Below are positions 17,040-28,030 of a stretch of 64,000 bases of DNA, one piece after another. Where the stretch lies: contig NZ_JAUSVK010000001.1 in the NCBI RefSeq assembly GCF_030814655.1, positions 4,099,001 through 4,163,000 of the forward strand. The letters run 5' to 3'. A model generated the notes under the pieces. That model saw nothing but the letters and a program-made list of their open reading frames with translations, was not told the DNA's origin and did no database searches. The stretch's first letter is position 1; every line of letters starts with the position of its first letter. This stretch comes from Labrys monachus. Its GTDB lineage: Bacteria; Pseudomonadota; Alphaproteobacteria; Rhizobiales; Labraceae. The translations under genes and the position numbers were made by a program.

Positions 17040-17831
17040 TCAAGCGTGCCAGCGCAGCGACATGCAGGAGAGGCCGGCGTCGATCCTGGCGATCTGCGAC
17101 GTCGGCAGCCGCACCACGCTGAAGCCCTCCGCCTCGAGCAGGGCCGCCGTGCGCGGATAGTCCTCGCCGACGAGGACGCGCTCGTTGACGCGCAGGGCGT
17201 TCGCGCCGGCCTCCTCGCCCTCCGGCGTGTGGAGGACGCGCAGGCCGGCGAAGACGCCGGACGCGGCGAGCCTGGCCGTCGACAGCATGGTGCCCTCGTC
17301 GAGCAGCGAGCAATCCGACTTGAAGTGCAGGACGCCGGGCGGCGTGGTGACGATCTCGCCGCGGCGGCCGAGTTCGGCCAGGCACGCGACCAACGCTTCG
17401 GCGCCCTGCCGGTCGGTGCGGTCGGAAAGACCGATCATCACCGCCTGCAGCGTCACCAGGACATCGCCGCCATCGGCGAAGCCGGGCCCGGGCAGCGACA
17501 GCACCCGCTCGAAGCGGCGCCGCAGCACCGGCTCGATCGCCGCCGTCTCGCCGAAACGGCTGGGCGCGCCGGGACGCAGCAGGATGGCGCCTTCGGCGAA
17601 GACCAGCGCGGGATCCTCGACGAAGATCGAATCCGGAAAGGCCTCCAGCGCCGGGAGGATCTCGACCTCGACGCCCGCCAGCCTGAGGGCCTCGACATAG
17701 GCCCGATGCTCGGCGCCGACCCCCTCATGGGTCGGGGCGCCGCGGTCCTCGGCGCGCAGGCCCTGCACGACGCTCGTCGCCGGCAGGCGGACGATGGCGT
17801 TGTCGAAGGCGTAGACCGGAAAAGCCGACAT
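17040..17831 (-). CDS. dimethylarginine dimethylaminohydrolase-type amidinotransferase-superfamily enzyme
   Basis: 263 residues. The arginine deiminase superfamily features are SIFVEDPALV (about 66-76), the GFADGGDVLV segment, LHFKSDCSLLD with the catalytic His, and the C-terminal catalytic Cys in GLSCMSLRW (about Cys256). The length matches DDAH, which hydrolyses N-omega-methylated arginines to citrulline and a methylamine. It faces an arginine-type ABC importer, so it could process what that system brings in. Arginine deiminase itself is longer. Some DDAH-like proteins use other guanidino compounds. Confidence 0.85.
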   Translation of the reverse strand: MSAFPVYAFDNAIVRLPATSVVQGLRAEDRGAPTHEGVGAEHRAYVEALRLAGVEVEILPALEAFPDSIFVEDPALVFAEGAILLRPGAPSRFGETAAIEPVLRRRFERVLSLPGPGFADGGDVLVTLQAVMIGLSDRTDRQGAEALVACLAELGRRGEIVTTPPGVLHFKSDCSLLDEGTMLSTARLAASGVFAGLRVLHTPEGEEAGANALRVNERVLVGEDYPRTAALLEAEGFSVVRLPTSQIARIDAGLSCMSLRWHA

Positions 17832-17876
17832 GGAACGTCCCCCGAGATCAGCGGAAATGGCGTCCGGCAGGACCGC

Positions 17877-18068
17877 CTACCCTTCCGGGGGGCGATAGCG
17901 GACGATGTAGATCCAGGCGCCATAGGCGGCAATGATGCCGAACAGGCTGCCCCACATCTGGTTGCCGTGCCACAATTCGCCGGCCGCCCAGGCGGCGGGC
18001 GCCAGGCAGAGGGCGAGCCGCACCCAGAGCGGCCGCATCCAGTTCGGCGTTTCGGGTGCCGGCATCAT
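17877..18068 (-). CDS. small two-helix membrane protein (DUF3329-like)
   Basis: 63 residues. It has two hydrophobic segments (about residues 16-30 and 40-56), separated by a short ELWHGNQMWG loop, and a basic C-terminus. It resembles the small DUF3329-type proteins by its PLWxR N-terminus and helix-loop-helix plan, but that is recognition by eye. The ATG lies 3 bp after the alaS stop on the same strand, so it is co-transcribed with alaS. Function is unknown. Confidence 0.6.
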   Translation of the reverse strand: MMPAPETPNWMRPLWVRLALCLAPAAWAAGELWHGNQMWGSLFGIIAAYGAWIYIVRYRPPEG

Positions 18069-18071
18069 GCC

Positions 18072-20723
<2,652 letters not shown>

Positions 20724-21030
20724 TGCTCGATATGCCTGTTCCCGCTGGCCGGATCCCGCCGGGAGCCAGCATCAATATGGTGGTGGCGCGTTGTAGCGAT
20801 GCCGTACCGGCCTGTCGAGCAGAGTAAACGTCAAAAACCCGTCCGGCGAGGCTGCCGGACGGGTTTTTGGCTCGCCTTCGCTGGCAAAAGCCTCCTGCGG
20901 CCGCTTGATTGGCCTGGACCGCCAGGCCGATGCCGCGCCATGCCGCCGAAGCACGATCCGCCGGGGCCGGAACCCACGCCCCGACAGGCGCGATCGCGCG
21001 TCTGCCCGCCCCCTCGAATAAGGCTGCGCC
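20724..21030. other. 307-bp intergenic region between recA and alaS
   Basis: No gene seen. It contains the recA terminator (20833-20868) and, between that and the alaS start, the space for the alaS promoter, for which no clear -35/-10 pair was found. Confidence 0.6.
20833..20868 (-). terminator. rho-independent terminator of recA
   Basis: The arms AAAAACCCGTCCGGC (20833-20847) and GCCGGACGGGTTTTT (20854-20868) are exact reverse complements around a 6-base loop. The stem is 10 bp of mainly GC pairs flanked by five A on one side and five T on the other, so it works on either strand. It lies 163 bp after the recA stop. Confidence 0.9.
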
Positions 21031-22104
21031 CTACTCCTCGTCCGCCTCGGCCGGGTCGATATTGTCGAGGATGCGCTCGGCGATCAGGCCGGCATTCTGG
21101 CGAATCGAACTCTCGATCTTGTTGGCGACGTCCGGATTGTCCTTCAGGAACTGCTTGGCATTCTCGCGTCCCTGCCCGAGCCGCTGGCTCTCATGGCTGA
21201 ACCAGGCGCCGGACTTCTCGACCACGCCGGCCTTGACGCCGAGATCGACGAGCTCGCCGACCTTAGAGATGCCCTCGCCATACATGATGTCGAACTCGAT
21301 CTGCTTGAAGGGCGGCGCGACCTTGTTCTTGACCACCTTGACGCGGGTCTGGTTGCCGACGACCTCCTCCCGGTCCTTGATCGCGCCGATACGGCGGATG
21401 TCGAGGCGCACGGAGGCATAGAATTTCAGCGCGTTGCCGCCCGTCGTCGTCTCCGGGCTGCCATACATCACGCCGATCTTCATGCGGATCTGGTTGATGA
21501 AGATGACCATGGAATTGGAGCGGCCGATCGAGGCCGTCAGCTTGCGCAGAGCCTGGCTCATCAGGCGCGCTTGCAGGCCGGGCTGGACATCGCCCATCTC
21601 GCCTTCGATCTCGGCCTTCGGCGTCAGCGCCGCCACCGAGTCGATGACGATGACGTCGATGGCGCCGGAGCGCACCAGCGTGTCGCAGATCTCGAGCGCC
21701 TGCTCGCCGGTGTCGGGCTGCGAAATCAGGAGGTCGTCGAGATTGACGCCGAGCTTGCGGGCATAGATCGGGTCGAGCGCATGCTCGGCATCGATGAAGG
21801 CGCAGACGCCGCCCTTCTTCTGCGCTTCGGCGACGCTGTGCAGCGCCAGGGTGGTCTTGCCGGAGGATTCCGGCCCGTAGATCTCGATCACCCGCCCCTT
21901 GGGCAGGCCGCCGACGCCGAGCGCGATGTCGAGGCCGAGCGAACCGGTCGGGATCGCCTCCACTTCCATCGACTTGGTGTTCTTGCCGAGCCGCATGATC
22001 GAACCCTTGCCGAAGGCACGTTCGATCTGGGAAAGGGCGGCGTCGAGCGCCTTCGTCTTGTCCATGGAAGTTCCTTCGACCAAGCGCAACTGCGTCTGAC
22101 TCAT
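21031..22104 (-). CDS. recA: recombinase A
   Basis: 357 residues. Walker A is GPESSGKT (77-84), Walker B is [12 protein letters not shown], and the L2/MAW segments ([38 protein letters not shown]) are as in all RecA. The C-terminus is acidic ([11 protein letters not shown]). It forms filaments on single-stranded DNA, pairs homologous strands and stimulates LexA cleavage. Two LexA boxes lie 134-175 bp upstream. An in-frame ATG 13 codons in (MDKTKAL) could be an alternative start. Confidence 0.98.
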   Translation of the reverse strand: MSQTQLRLVEGTSMDKTKALDAALSQIERAFGKGSIMRLGKNTKSMEVEAIPTGSLGLDIALGVGGLPKGRVIEIYGPESSGKTTLALHSVAEAQKKGGVCAFIDAEHALDPIYARKLGVNLDDLLISQPDTGEQALEICDTLVRSGAIDVIVIDSVAALTPKAEIEGEMGDVQPGLQARLMSQALRKLTASIGRSNSMVIFINQIRMKIGVMYGSPETTTGGNALKFYASVRLDIRRIGAIKDREEVVGNQTRVKVVKNKVAPPFKQIEFDIMYGEGISKVGELVDLGVKAGVVEKSGAWFSHESQRLGQGRENAKQFLKDNPDVANKIESSIRQNAGLIAERILDNIDPAEADEE

Positions 22105-22237
22105 GTGCCCTGTTCCCTACCAAGCGAGAATGGATTCGTCACCTCGGCCGGGCCGCCCCGCAACTGTCGAACGGGGAACGAACCGTGCTGATGCCGAACT
22201 GAAAGGAATCATCCGCTCACCCGGCACATGGGAACAT

Positions 22238-22252
22238 GTACACTTTTTGTTC
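22238..22252 (-). promoter_or_regulatory. LexA (SOS) box, proximal, variant
   Basis: GTAC-N7-GTTC, one base off the alphaproteobacterial consensus GTTC-N7-GTTC. It is 134 bp upstream of the recA ATG, and its start is 27 bp from that of the second box. Confidence 0.55.
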
Positions 22253-22264
22253 TTGTCAGAGCAA

Positions 22265-22279
22265 GTTCTATTTTTGTTC
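22265..22279 (-). promoter_or_regulatory. LexA (SOS) box, distal, consensus
   Basis: GTTC-N7-GTTC with TATTTTT as spacer, a full match to the alphaproteobacterial LexA site. Read on the recA strand it is GAAC-N7-GAAC. It should place recA under SOS control. Confidence 0.8.
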
Positions 22280-22476
22280 TCCCCATGAGATGCGACGACC
22301 TTCCTCCGGAGTCAAGCGCCGAACGCCGGCATCCGGAGAGACGAGGACCGAGACGATTGCGGCGATCCCGCCCCTGCGGGTTTCAACGGCCCGCAAATGG
22401 CGCGATTTCTCCTGCTCCCGCACGGGCGAGAAGGATGCCGGCCCATCCGCGCGCCGGCGCTCCGTTGCCCCTGCCC

Positions 22477-22953
22477 TCACGCCTCGATCGTCACCGGCTC
22501 CGGCAGCGGTACGAATTGCTCGTCCGTCTCGGTGCCGTCGACGAAGGTGAGCACCACGAAGCGCGACGGGCCGTCGAGGGCGGTCAGCGGGTGGTGCCAG
22601 GTGTCAGCGCGGTAGTTGACGCCGACATCGCCCGGAAAGCGGAAGGCCCTGAGGCCCGACACGTCCGGCAGGCCGTCGGCGCCGTGCGGCGCCACCAGCA
22701 CCAAAAAGCCCTGGCCATCATAGGGAATGAAGGCCTGCGAGGAGAACACATGGCGTTCCATCTCCACCGCGGTGAGCGGCAGCGCCTTCGGCGCGACGGC
22801 GGCGAGGCTGAGGCGGGCCTTGCCGGTATCGCGCAGATTCTGCAGCTCCTCGATCAGCTCGAGGCGCGGCTCGCCGGTCTGGCGGGCGGGCAGGATCTGC
22901 CCGAACGGCGCGAAGGCTTCCGCCGTGACCGGCTCGAGCTTGAGGACGGGCAT
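22477..22953 (-). CDS. allA: ureidoglycolate lyase
   Basis: 158 residues from the ATG that shares one base with the puuE stop (TGATG); the frame is open upstream, but that part is the puuE shadow. Features are the cupin-like AllA fold with MPVLKLEPVTAEAFAPFG at the N-terminus, the VMERHVFSSQAF-type block (EMERHVFSSQAF here), and YRADTWHHPL (about 114-123), which holds the conserved His residues. The reaction splits ureidoglycolate into glyoxylate and urea, a late step of purine/allantoin breakdown. It is the last gene of the operon reading leftwards. Confidence 0.92.
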   Translation of the reverse strand: MPVLKLEPVTAEAFAPFGQILPARQTGEPRLELIEELQNLRDTGKARLSLAAVAPKALPLTAVEMERHVFSSQAFIPYDGQGFLVLVAPHGADGLPDVSGLRAFRFPGDVGVNYRADTWHHPLTALDGPSRFVVLTFVDGTETDEQFVPLPEPVTIEA

Positions 22954-23870
22954 CAGGCGCTCTCCTTGTAGGGGTGGTTTTCCAGCCAGTGGTGGGCGAG
23001 GTCGAGCCGCTTGCAGACCCACACGTCCGGCTTCGACTTGACGTAGTCGAGGAAGCGCATCAGCCCGGAGGCCCGGCCGGGATGGCCGAGCAGGCGCATA
23101 TGCATGCCGACATTCATCATCTTCGGCGCCGTCCGGCCTTCGTCGTAGAGGACATCGAAGCTCTCGCGCAGATAGGTGAAGAAATCCTCGCCGGTGCCGA
23201 AATTCGCCGTGCCCCATTTCACGTCGTTGTTGGTCAGCGTGTAGGGCACGACGAGCTGCGGCTTGCCTTCGGCCAGCACGTAATAGGGCAACTCGTCATT
23301 GTAGCTGTCGCTGTCATAGAGGAAGCCGCCCTCCTCCATCAGCAGCCTGCGGGTGTTGACGCTCGGTCCGTAGCGGCAATACCAGCCGAGGGGCCGTCCG
23401 CCGACGGTCCGCTCCAGGCTTTCGATCGCCAGCCGGATATGCTCGCGCTCCTCAGCCTCCGAGAGCTTGAAATGCTCGATCCAGCGCCAGCCATGGCAGC
23501 AGATGTCGTGCTCCGCCGCACGGATGGCGTCGGCCGCCGGCTGGTTGCGCTCCAGTGCGAGGGCGCAGGCATAGATCGTCATCGGCAGGTCGCGCTCGGC
23601 GAAGATGCGCATCAGCCGCCAGAAGCCGACGCGGCTGCCATATTCGAACATGGATTCGGCGGCGAGATCGCGTTCGCCCCGCGTCACCGGCGAGCCCGGC
23701 ATCTCGACGAGGCCGGAATCGGTGAGCCCGTCGCCGTCGCCGATGCTGTATTCGGAGCCTTCCTCGAAATTCAGGACGAAGTTGAGCGCGAGGCGGGCGC
23801 CGTTCGGCCATTTGGGGTCGGGCGGGTGCGCGCCATAGCCGATGAGGTCGCGTTCGAGCGAGATTGCCAT
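22953..23870 (-). CDS. puuE: PuuE-type allantoinase (polysaccharide deacetylase fold)
   Basis: 305 residues. The NodB-like domain has LNFVLNFEEGSEYSIGDGD (metal Asp/Glu region), HDICCHGWRWIEH, and CRYGPSVNTRRLL, which are characteristic of PuuE, a metal-independent allantoinase unrelated to AllB. It converts allantoin to allantoate. It is followed directly by ureidoglycolate lyase and preceded by an ABC importer on the same strand. The steps between allantoate and ureidoglycolate are not encoded in the window. Confidence 0.93.
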   Translation of the reverse strand: MAISLERDLIGYGAHPPDPKWPNGARLALNFVLNFEEGSEYSIGDGDGLTDSGLVEMPGSPVTRGERDLAAESMFEYGSRVGFWRLMRIFAERDLPMTIYACALALERNQPAADAIRAAEHDICCHGWRWIEHFKLSEAEEREHIRLAIESLERTVGGRPLGWYCRYGPSVNTRRLLMEEGGFLYDSDSYNDELPYYVLAEGKPQLVVPYTLTNNDVKWGTANFGTGEDFFTYLRESFDVLYDEGRTAPKMMNVGMHMRLLGHPGRASGLMRFLDYVKSKPDVWVCKRLDLAHHWLENHPYKESA

Positions 23871-23911
23871 CCTGGCCTCCGATGATCAGGGATTTCTTGG
23901 ATGCAGGCGGA

Positions 23912-24937
23912 TCAGAACTGCTGCTCCTGCCGCCCGCGGACGAGCTGCGACAGCGTCACCGCTACCACCAGGGCCCCGCCGTAGAACATCTCCTGGATGA
24001 AGGAGCTGAAGCCGAGGAAGACGAGGCCGGTGATGCCGGTGACGAGGAAATAGACCGCGACCGTCGTGCCCCAGGGATTGAAGCGGCCCGGCACGATGCA
24101 GGTGGAGCCGAGGAAGGCGGCGGCGAAGGCGGGCAATTGATAGGACACGCCGGAGACCGGGTCCGCCGCGCCCTGCGTGCCCGTATAGAGCACGCCGGCG
24201 AGCGCACCGAGAAAGCCCGAGGCGGCGAGGCAAGCGATGCGCACCCGATCGGTGTTGATGCCGGACAGGCGCGCCACTTCGCGCCCGCGCCCGACGAAGA
24301 GGATGCGGCGGCCGGGGGCCGTATATTCGAGCCCGTACCAGATGATCAGCGCGATGGCGATCGCGTAGTAGAATTCGAGCGGGATGCCGAACAGGCGCTG
24401 CACGATGACGGCATTGATGAGGATGTTCGAAACCCCCGATATCGTCATCGAATCGCTCATCCATAGCGTCATGCCGTGCAGGAAGGTGCCGACGCCGAGC
24501 GTAACGATGAGCGAGTGGATGCGGAAGACGGTAATCAGCACTCCGTTGACGAGGCCGATCACGATGCCGGCAAGAAGCGCGGCGGCGACCGCCCAGCCGA
24601 TGCCGATGCCCATATTGACGTTCATCACCGCGATGAGCATGGACGACATGGTCATCGTATAGGCGATCGACAGGTCGAAATCATTGGCGGTGAGCGGGAT
24701 CAGGAGGCCGAGCGTCACCACGACCAGCACCGCCTGCGAGCCGAGGATGGTGGAGAAATTGGCCCAGGTGAGGAAGGTGTCGGGCTGGAGATAGCCGAAC
24801 ACGGCGATCATCAGCAGCCAGACCACGATGAGGCCGAACTGCTCGACCCTGCCGAAGAAGCGTCTCCTGCCGGCCCCGTCCGCTTTGGCGGACACCGCTT
24901 CGCTCTGGGCTGTATTGGACATGGACGGGCCTTTCAT
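23912..24937 (-). CDS. ABC transporter permease, ribose/xylose (RbsC) type
   Basis: About 341 residues from the ATG that overlaps the ATPase stop (ATGA); an internal ATG five codons on (MSNTAQ) is an alternative. Nine to ten membrane segments make up the BPD_transp_2 domain. Family blocks are PLTANDFDLSIAYTMTMSS and GRGREVARLSGINTDRVRIACLAASGFLGALAGVLYT. It is the single permease of this importer and probably dimerises. It lies 41 bp before puuE, so the solute is probably a purine-derived ureide rather than a sugar (inference from position). Confidence 0.88.
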   Translation of the reverse strand: MKGPSMSNTAQSEAVSAKADGAGRRRFFGRVEQFGLIVVWLLMIAVFGYLQPDTFLTWANFSTILGSQAVLVVVTLGLLIPLTANDFDLSIAYTMTMSSMLIAVMNVNMGIGIGWAVAAALLAGIVIGLVNGVLITVFRIHSLIVTLGVGTFLHGMTLWMSDSMTISGVSNILINAVIVQRLFGIPLEFYYAIAIALIIWYGLEYTAPGRRILFVGRGREVARLSGINTDRVRIACLAASGFLGALAGVLYTGTQGAADPVSGVSYQLPAFAAAFLGSTCIVPGRFNPWGTTVAVYFLVTGITGLVFLGFSSFIQEMFYGGALVVAVTLSQLVRGRQEQQF

Positions 24938-26523
24938 CGCGCCGCGGCGCCGAGGCTTCGCTCCGCGATCGCCTCCTTGGTTATGTCGCTTCCGGTCAGG
25001 GTGGCGACGACGCGCCCCTCGGAAAAGATCAGCACGCGGCTGCAGATGGCGGCGAGCTGTTCGTAGTCGGAGCTGGCGCAGAGCACGGTCGCACCGGCGG
25101 CGGCCGCATCGGCGATATGGCGGAACACCGTCTGGCGCGCTCCGATGTCGACGCCCTGGGTCGGCTCGTCGAGGAGCACGAGACGGGGCGCCTGCTGCAG
25201 CCACTTGGCCAGAAGCACCTTCTGCTGGTTGCCGCCGCTGAGGGCCGCCATCGGCAGCAGCGGATTGGGCGGCCGCACGTCGAAGCGCTCGCCCAGCTCC
25301 CGCGCGAGGCGCACCATGCCGCCGCGGTCGAGCCGCCAGCCCCGGAAGCGCGTGCCGAGGACGGGCATCGTCACATTGTCGGACACCGGCAGCACGCCGA
25401 TCGCGCCGGCATTCGGGCGGTCGCCGGGGATGAGGACGACGCCGCGGGCCATGGCCTCGCGCGGCGAGAAGCCGGCGAGGCCGAAATCGTCGCCGCCGAG
25501 CCGGAGGGCGCCCGCCGCCGGCCGCGCGCCATAGAGCAGATACGGAATTTCGTCATAGCCCGAGCCGATGAGGCCGGTGAGCCCGACGACCTCGCCTTCG
25601 GCCGCAGTGAGGTCCAGCCCGGCGATGGTGCCGCCCGAAAGCCCCGTCACCGTCAGGAGCGGCGCGGCAGCCGCGGGCGGCGCAGGCGGGCGCTCGGCCA
25701 GTGCGAGACGGCGGCCGACGATCGCCTCGATGAAATCCTGCTTGGAGGAGCGCGCCGTGACCAGCCGCCCGGCCACCCGGCCGTCGCGCAGCACGGTCGC
25801 CCGGTCGGTGATCTCCAGCACCTCGTCGACGTCGTGCGAAACGAAGATGACGCTGGCGCCCCCGGCGACCACCGCCCGCACCACGCGGAAAAGCTGGTCG
25901 ACGTCCCGGCGCGGCAGGAAGGGCGTGGGTTCGTCGAGGATCAGCAGGCCATTGCCTTCGCCCTCCCCGCCCTGCATCTCCTCCGTGGCGCGCATGATGG
26001 CGAGCAAGGCGCGCTGCACCGGCGAAAGATCGGCGAGGGTCGCGCCGGGATCGAGCGGCACGCCGTAGGATTCGAAGCGCGCCGCCGCCGCGCGGCGCTC
26101 GCGGCCCCAGTTGATCGCCAGGGAGCGGCTGTGCGCCAGCCGGCCGATCAGCATGTTCTCCAGCACGGTCAGGCTCGGGATGAGGCCCAGATGCTGGTGC
26201 ACGAAGCTGATGCGGTGGCGCCGGAAGGCGCCGGGGGCGAGCGGCATCGGTACGTCAGTGCCGCAGATCGTCAGGCGTCCGCCCGGGTCGGGCGCGTGAA
26301 AGCCCGCCAGCACCTTGATGAGGGTCGACTTGCCGGAGCCGTTCTGCCCCAGCAGGCCGTGGACCTCGCCCTGGGCGACCTCCAGCGAGGCGTCGTCCAG
26401 GGCGCGCTGTCCGCCGAAGGTCTTGGTGAGGCCGGTCAGGAGCAGCGCCAGGGGCAGCCCCTGGGGGCGGGCGGCCGGCCTGGCGGGCTCACCTCCGACG
26501 GCCTCGCTCACTTCAGCTGCCAC
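24934..26523 (-). CDS. ABC transporter ATP-binding protein with two nucleotide-binding domains (RbsA type)
   Basis: 529 residues. Domain 1 (about 30-270) has Walker A GQNGSGKST and Walker B LLILDEPTPF, but its signature reads LSPVQRALLAIM, a variant of LSxGQ. Domain 2 (about 290-525) has a degenerate Walker A (GLIGSGYDE) but a full signature LSGGNQQKVLLAKWL and Walker B LVLLDEPTQGVD. One degenerate site is usual for sugar-type CUT2 ATPases. It overlaps the binding-protein gene by 16 bases and the permease gene by 4. Confidence 0.9.
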   Translation of the reverse strand: MAAEVSEAVGGEPARPAARPQGLPLALLLTGLTKTFGGQRALDDASLEVAQGEVHGLLGQNGSGKSTLIKVLAGFHAPDPGGRLTICGTDVPMPLAPGAFRRHRISFVHQHLGLIPSLTVLENMLIGRLAHSRSLAINWGRERRAAAARFESYGVPLDPGATLADLSPVQRALLAIMRATEEMQGGEGEGNGLLILDEPTPFLPRRDVDQLFRVVRAVVAGGASVIFVSHDVDEVLEITDRATVLRDGRVAGRLVTARSSKQDFIEAIVGRRLALAERPPAPPAAAAPLLTVTGLSGGTIAGLDLTAAEGEVVGLTGLIGSGYDEIPYLLYGARPAAGALRLGGDDFGLAGFSPREAMARGVVLIPGDRPNAGAIGVLPVSDNVTMPVLGTRFRGWRLDRGGMVRLARELGERFDVRPPNPLLPMAALSGGNQQKVLLAKWLQQAPRLVLLDEPTQGVDIGARQTVFRHIADAAAAGATVLCASSDYEQLAAICSRVLIFSEGRVVATLTGSDITKEAIAERSLGAAAR

Positions 26524-27623
26524 AGATCGTGGAAACCCTTGACATAGGCGTCGCCATAGCCCTGCGAGAGCTGGGGCGGCGTGCCGGCATCCTTGGCATT
26601 GTCCTTGGTGAACATCAGGAAGGGGATCTTGGGGTCCGAGACCAGCGGCAGGCCGCAGACCCGGCGCATTTCCGAATCGAGGATCGAATGGCCGATCCAG
26701 TCGAGATTCTCGCCGATATCCATCTCGACCTGGCCGGCCTGGACGAGGCCGAGCACGAAGGGCGTGCCGTTGAAGGCATCGACCTTCACGCGATCCTGCG
26801 AGCCGGTGATGGTGATGGCGGGAACCACGAACTGCGCCATGCTGTCATAGATGACGATGACGTAGTTGATGGTCGGATCGGCGAGGAGCGCGGCCTGCAC
26901 GCCCGGGGTGATGCGGGTGCCCCAGTCCGGCACGGTGTAGTTGAGCGTCTTGGTCTTGCAGCCGTCGCAATGCTTGAGCTCGGCATTGATGCCGGCAACC
27001 ATGGAATCGGTCGAGAGCGGGCCGCTGGCGATCAGCACGAGCGCGTTCAGCTTGCCCTTGGTGCTCACCATCGCCCAGTCGACGAGGAGCGAGCCGGCCT
27101 TGAAATAGTCGATCGGCACGTCGCCGTCGGCGAAGCCGTTGACGATCGACGTCTGCTCGACGCCATTGTAGTGGGAGGCGATGACGGGGATCTTGGCGGC
27201 CTGCGCCGCCTTCACCTGCGGCACGAGGACGCGCGGGTCGGAGCCGGCGAGCAGATCGATCAGGCTGACCTTCTGGTTAAGGGCGGTGTCCATGCCCTGG
27301 ACCCATTGCGAGCTCTGGCCCTGGTTCTCCCAGGTCGTGAACTTGAAGCCGACATCCTTGGCGACGGCCTGCATCGCCTTCTCGATATTCGCCGTGAAGG
27401 GATTGGCGCTGGAGACGGGGATACTGAGGATCGACTTGCCCTTCATGCAGTTCGGCGCATCGAAGCTCGGCCCCGGCGCCACGAAGGAGGGCTTGGCGCG
27501 ATAGGGCTCGAGCTGCTTCTCGAAATAGGACAGATCGTCGGCCATGACCGGCGAGGAACCCGCGATCAGGCCGAAACTGCCTGCGACGATCGAAGCCGCC
27601 AGAGCGACCGAGGCGTATTTCAT
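26508..27623 (-). CDS. periplasmic substrate-binding protein of a sugar-type ABC importer
   Basis: 371 residues from the ATG giving MKYASVALA; a nine-residue longer frame exists. Signal peptide is about residues 1-28 (SSPVMA-D). The mature protein is a Peripla_BP_4-type two-domain fold with GKSILSIPVSSANPF and LIDLLAGSDPRVLVPQVKAAQAAKIPVI. A CDGC pair (about 200) may form a disulfide. It is longer than typical ribose binders and not close to any sugar binder recognised by eye. Gene order binding protein-ATPase-permease-puuE-allA suggests a purine or ureide ligand. Confidence 0.85.
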   Translation of the reverse strand: MKYASVALAASIVAGSFGLIAGSSPVMADDLSYFEKQLEPYRAKPSFVAPGPSFDAPNCMKGKSILSIPVSSANPFTANIEKAMQAVAKDVGFKFTTWENQGQSSQWVQGMDTALNQKVSLIDLLAGSDPRVLVPQVKAAQAAKIPVIASHYNGVEQTSIVNGFADGDVPIDYFKAGSLLVDWAMVSTKGKLNALVLIASGPLSTDSMVAGINAELKHCDGCKTKTLNYTVPDWGTRITPGVQAALLADPTINYVIVIYDSMAQFVVPAITITGSQDRVKVDAFNGTPFVLGLVQAGQVEMDIGENLDWIGHSILDSEMRRVCGLPLVSDPKIPFLMFTKDNAKDAGTPPQLSQGYGDAYVKGFHDLWQLK

Positions 27624-28030
27624 CCGTATCCCCTTGCATAATGAATTCAAAATTCAGGGGAAAGCAAATTATGTGCCAGGGTGGCGCGGCGATGGAGCGG
27701 CGCTTTTCCATCGTCGGTATGGCAATGCTTTTCGGCGGCCATTGCGCTGATGAATTTGGAGGCCAAACCGATAGGCACTTGCCCAATCGGCAGGCTCCTC
27801 CCGGCTGCGGGGACATCCCGTCCAGAGGTGCTGAGATAGGAGGAGGAGGCAGAATTTGTCCTACCCGGGCCTGTCCCGGATATCCAGACTTCGTGCGGCA
27901 TGACGGCTGGCGTCCCGGCTGGATTGCCGGGACAAGCCCGGCAATGACATATCCTGAACTGTTATGGGCCGAAAATCGCCTTATCTCGGCCCCCAACGGA
28001 CGGGACGTCCGCGCCAGCCGGGGTTCTGCT
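27624..28030. other. 407-bp intergenic region with a dispersed palindromic element
   Basis: No gene is supported. AT-rich start near 27640-27670, then a GC-rich palindromic repeat at about 27855-27945. The promoter of the importer operon should lie near 27640-27760, but no clear pair of hexamers was found. Confidence 0.5.
27855..27945. repeat. REP-like element with stem ATTGCCGGG/CCCGGCAAT
   Basis: The right part (27923-27945) is a perfect 9-bp hairpin with a 5-base loop. The left part (CCCGGGCCTGTCCCGG, starting about 27866) has the related sequence of the family that reads CCGGGACAAGCCCGG in many Hyphomicrobiales intergenic regions. Function is unknown. Confidence 0.65.

Larger units (their letters stand above)
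22105..22476. other. 372-bp recA upstream region
   Basis: This is a regulatory region: two LexA boxes at 22238-22279, and an unusually AT-rich stretch around them. The remaining sequence up to the ureidoglycolate lyase stop shows no gene. Confidence 0.6.
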
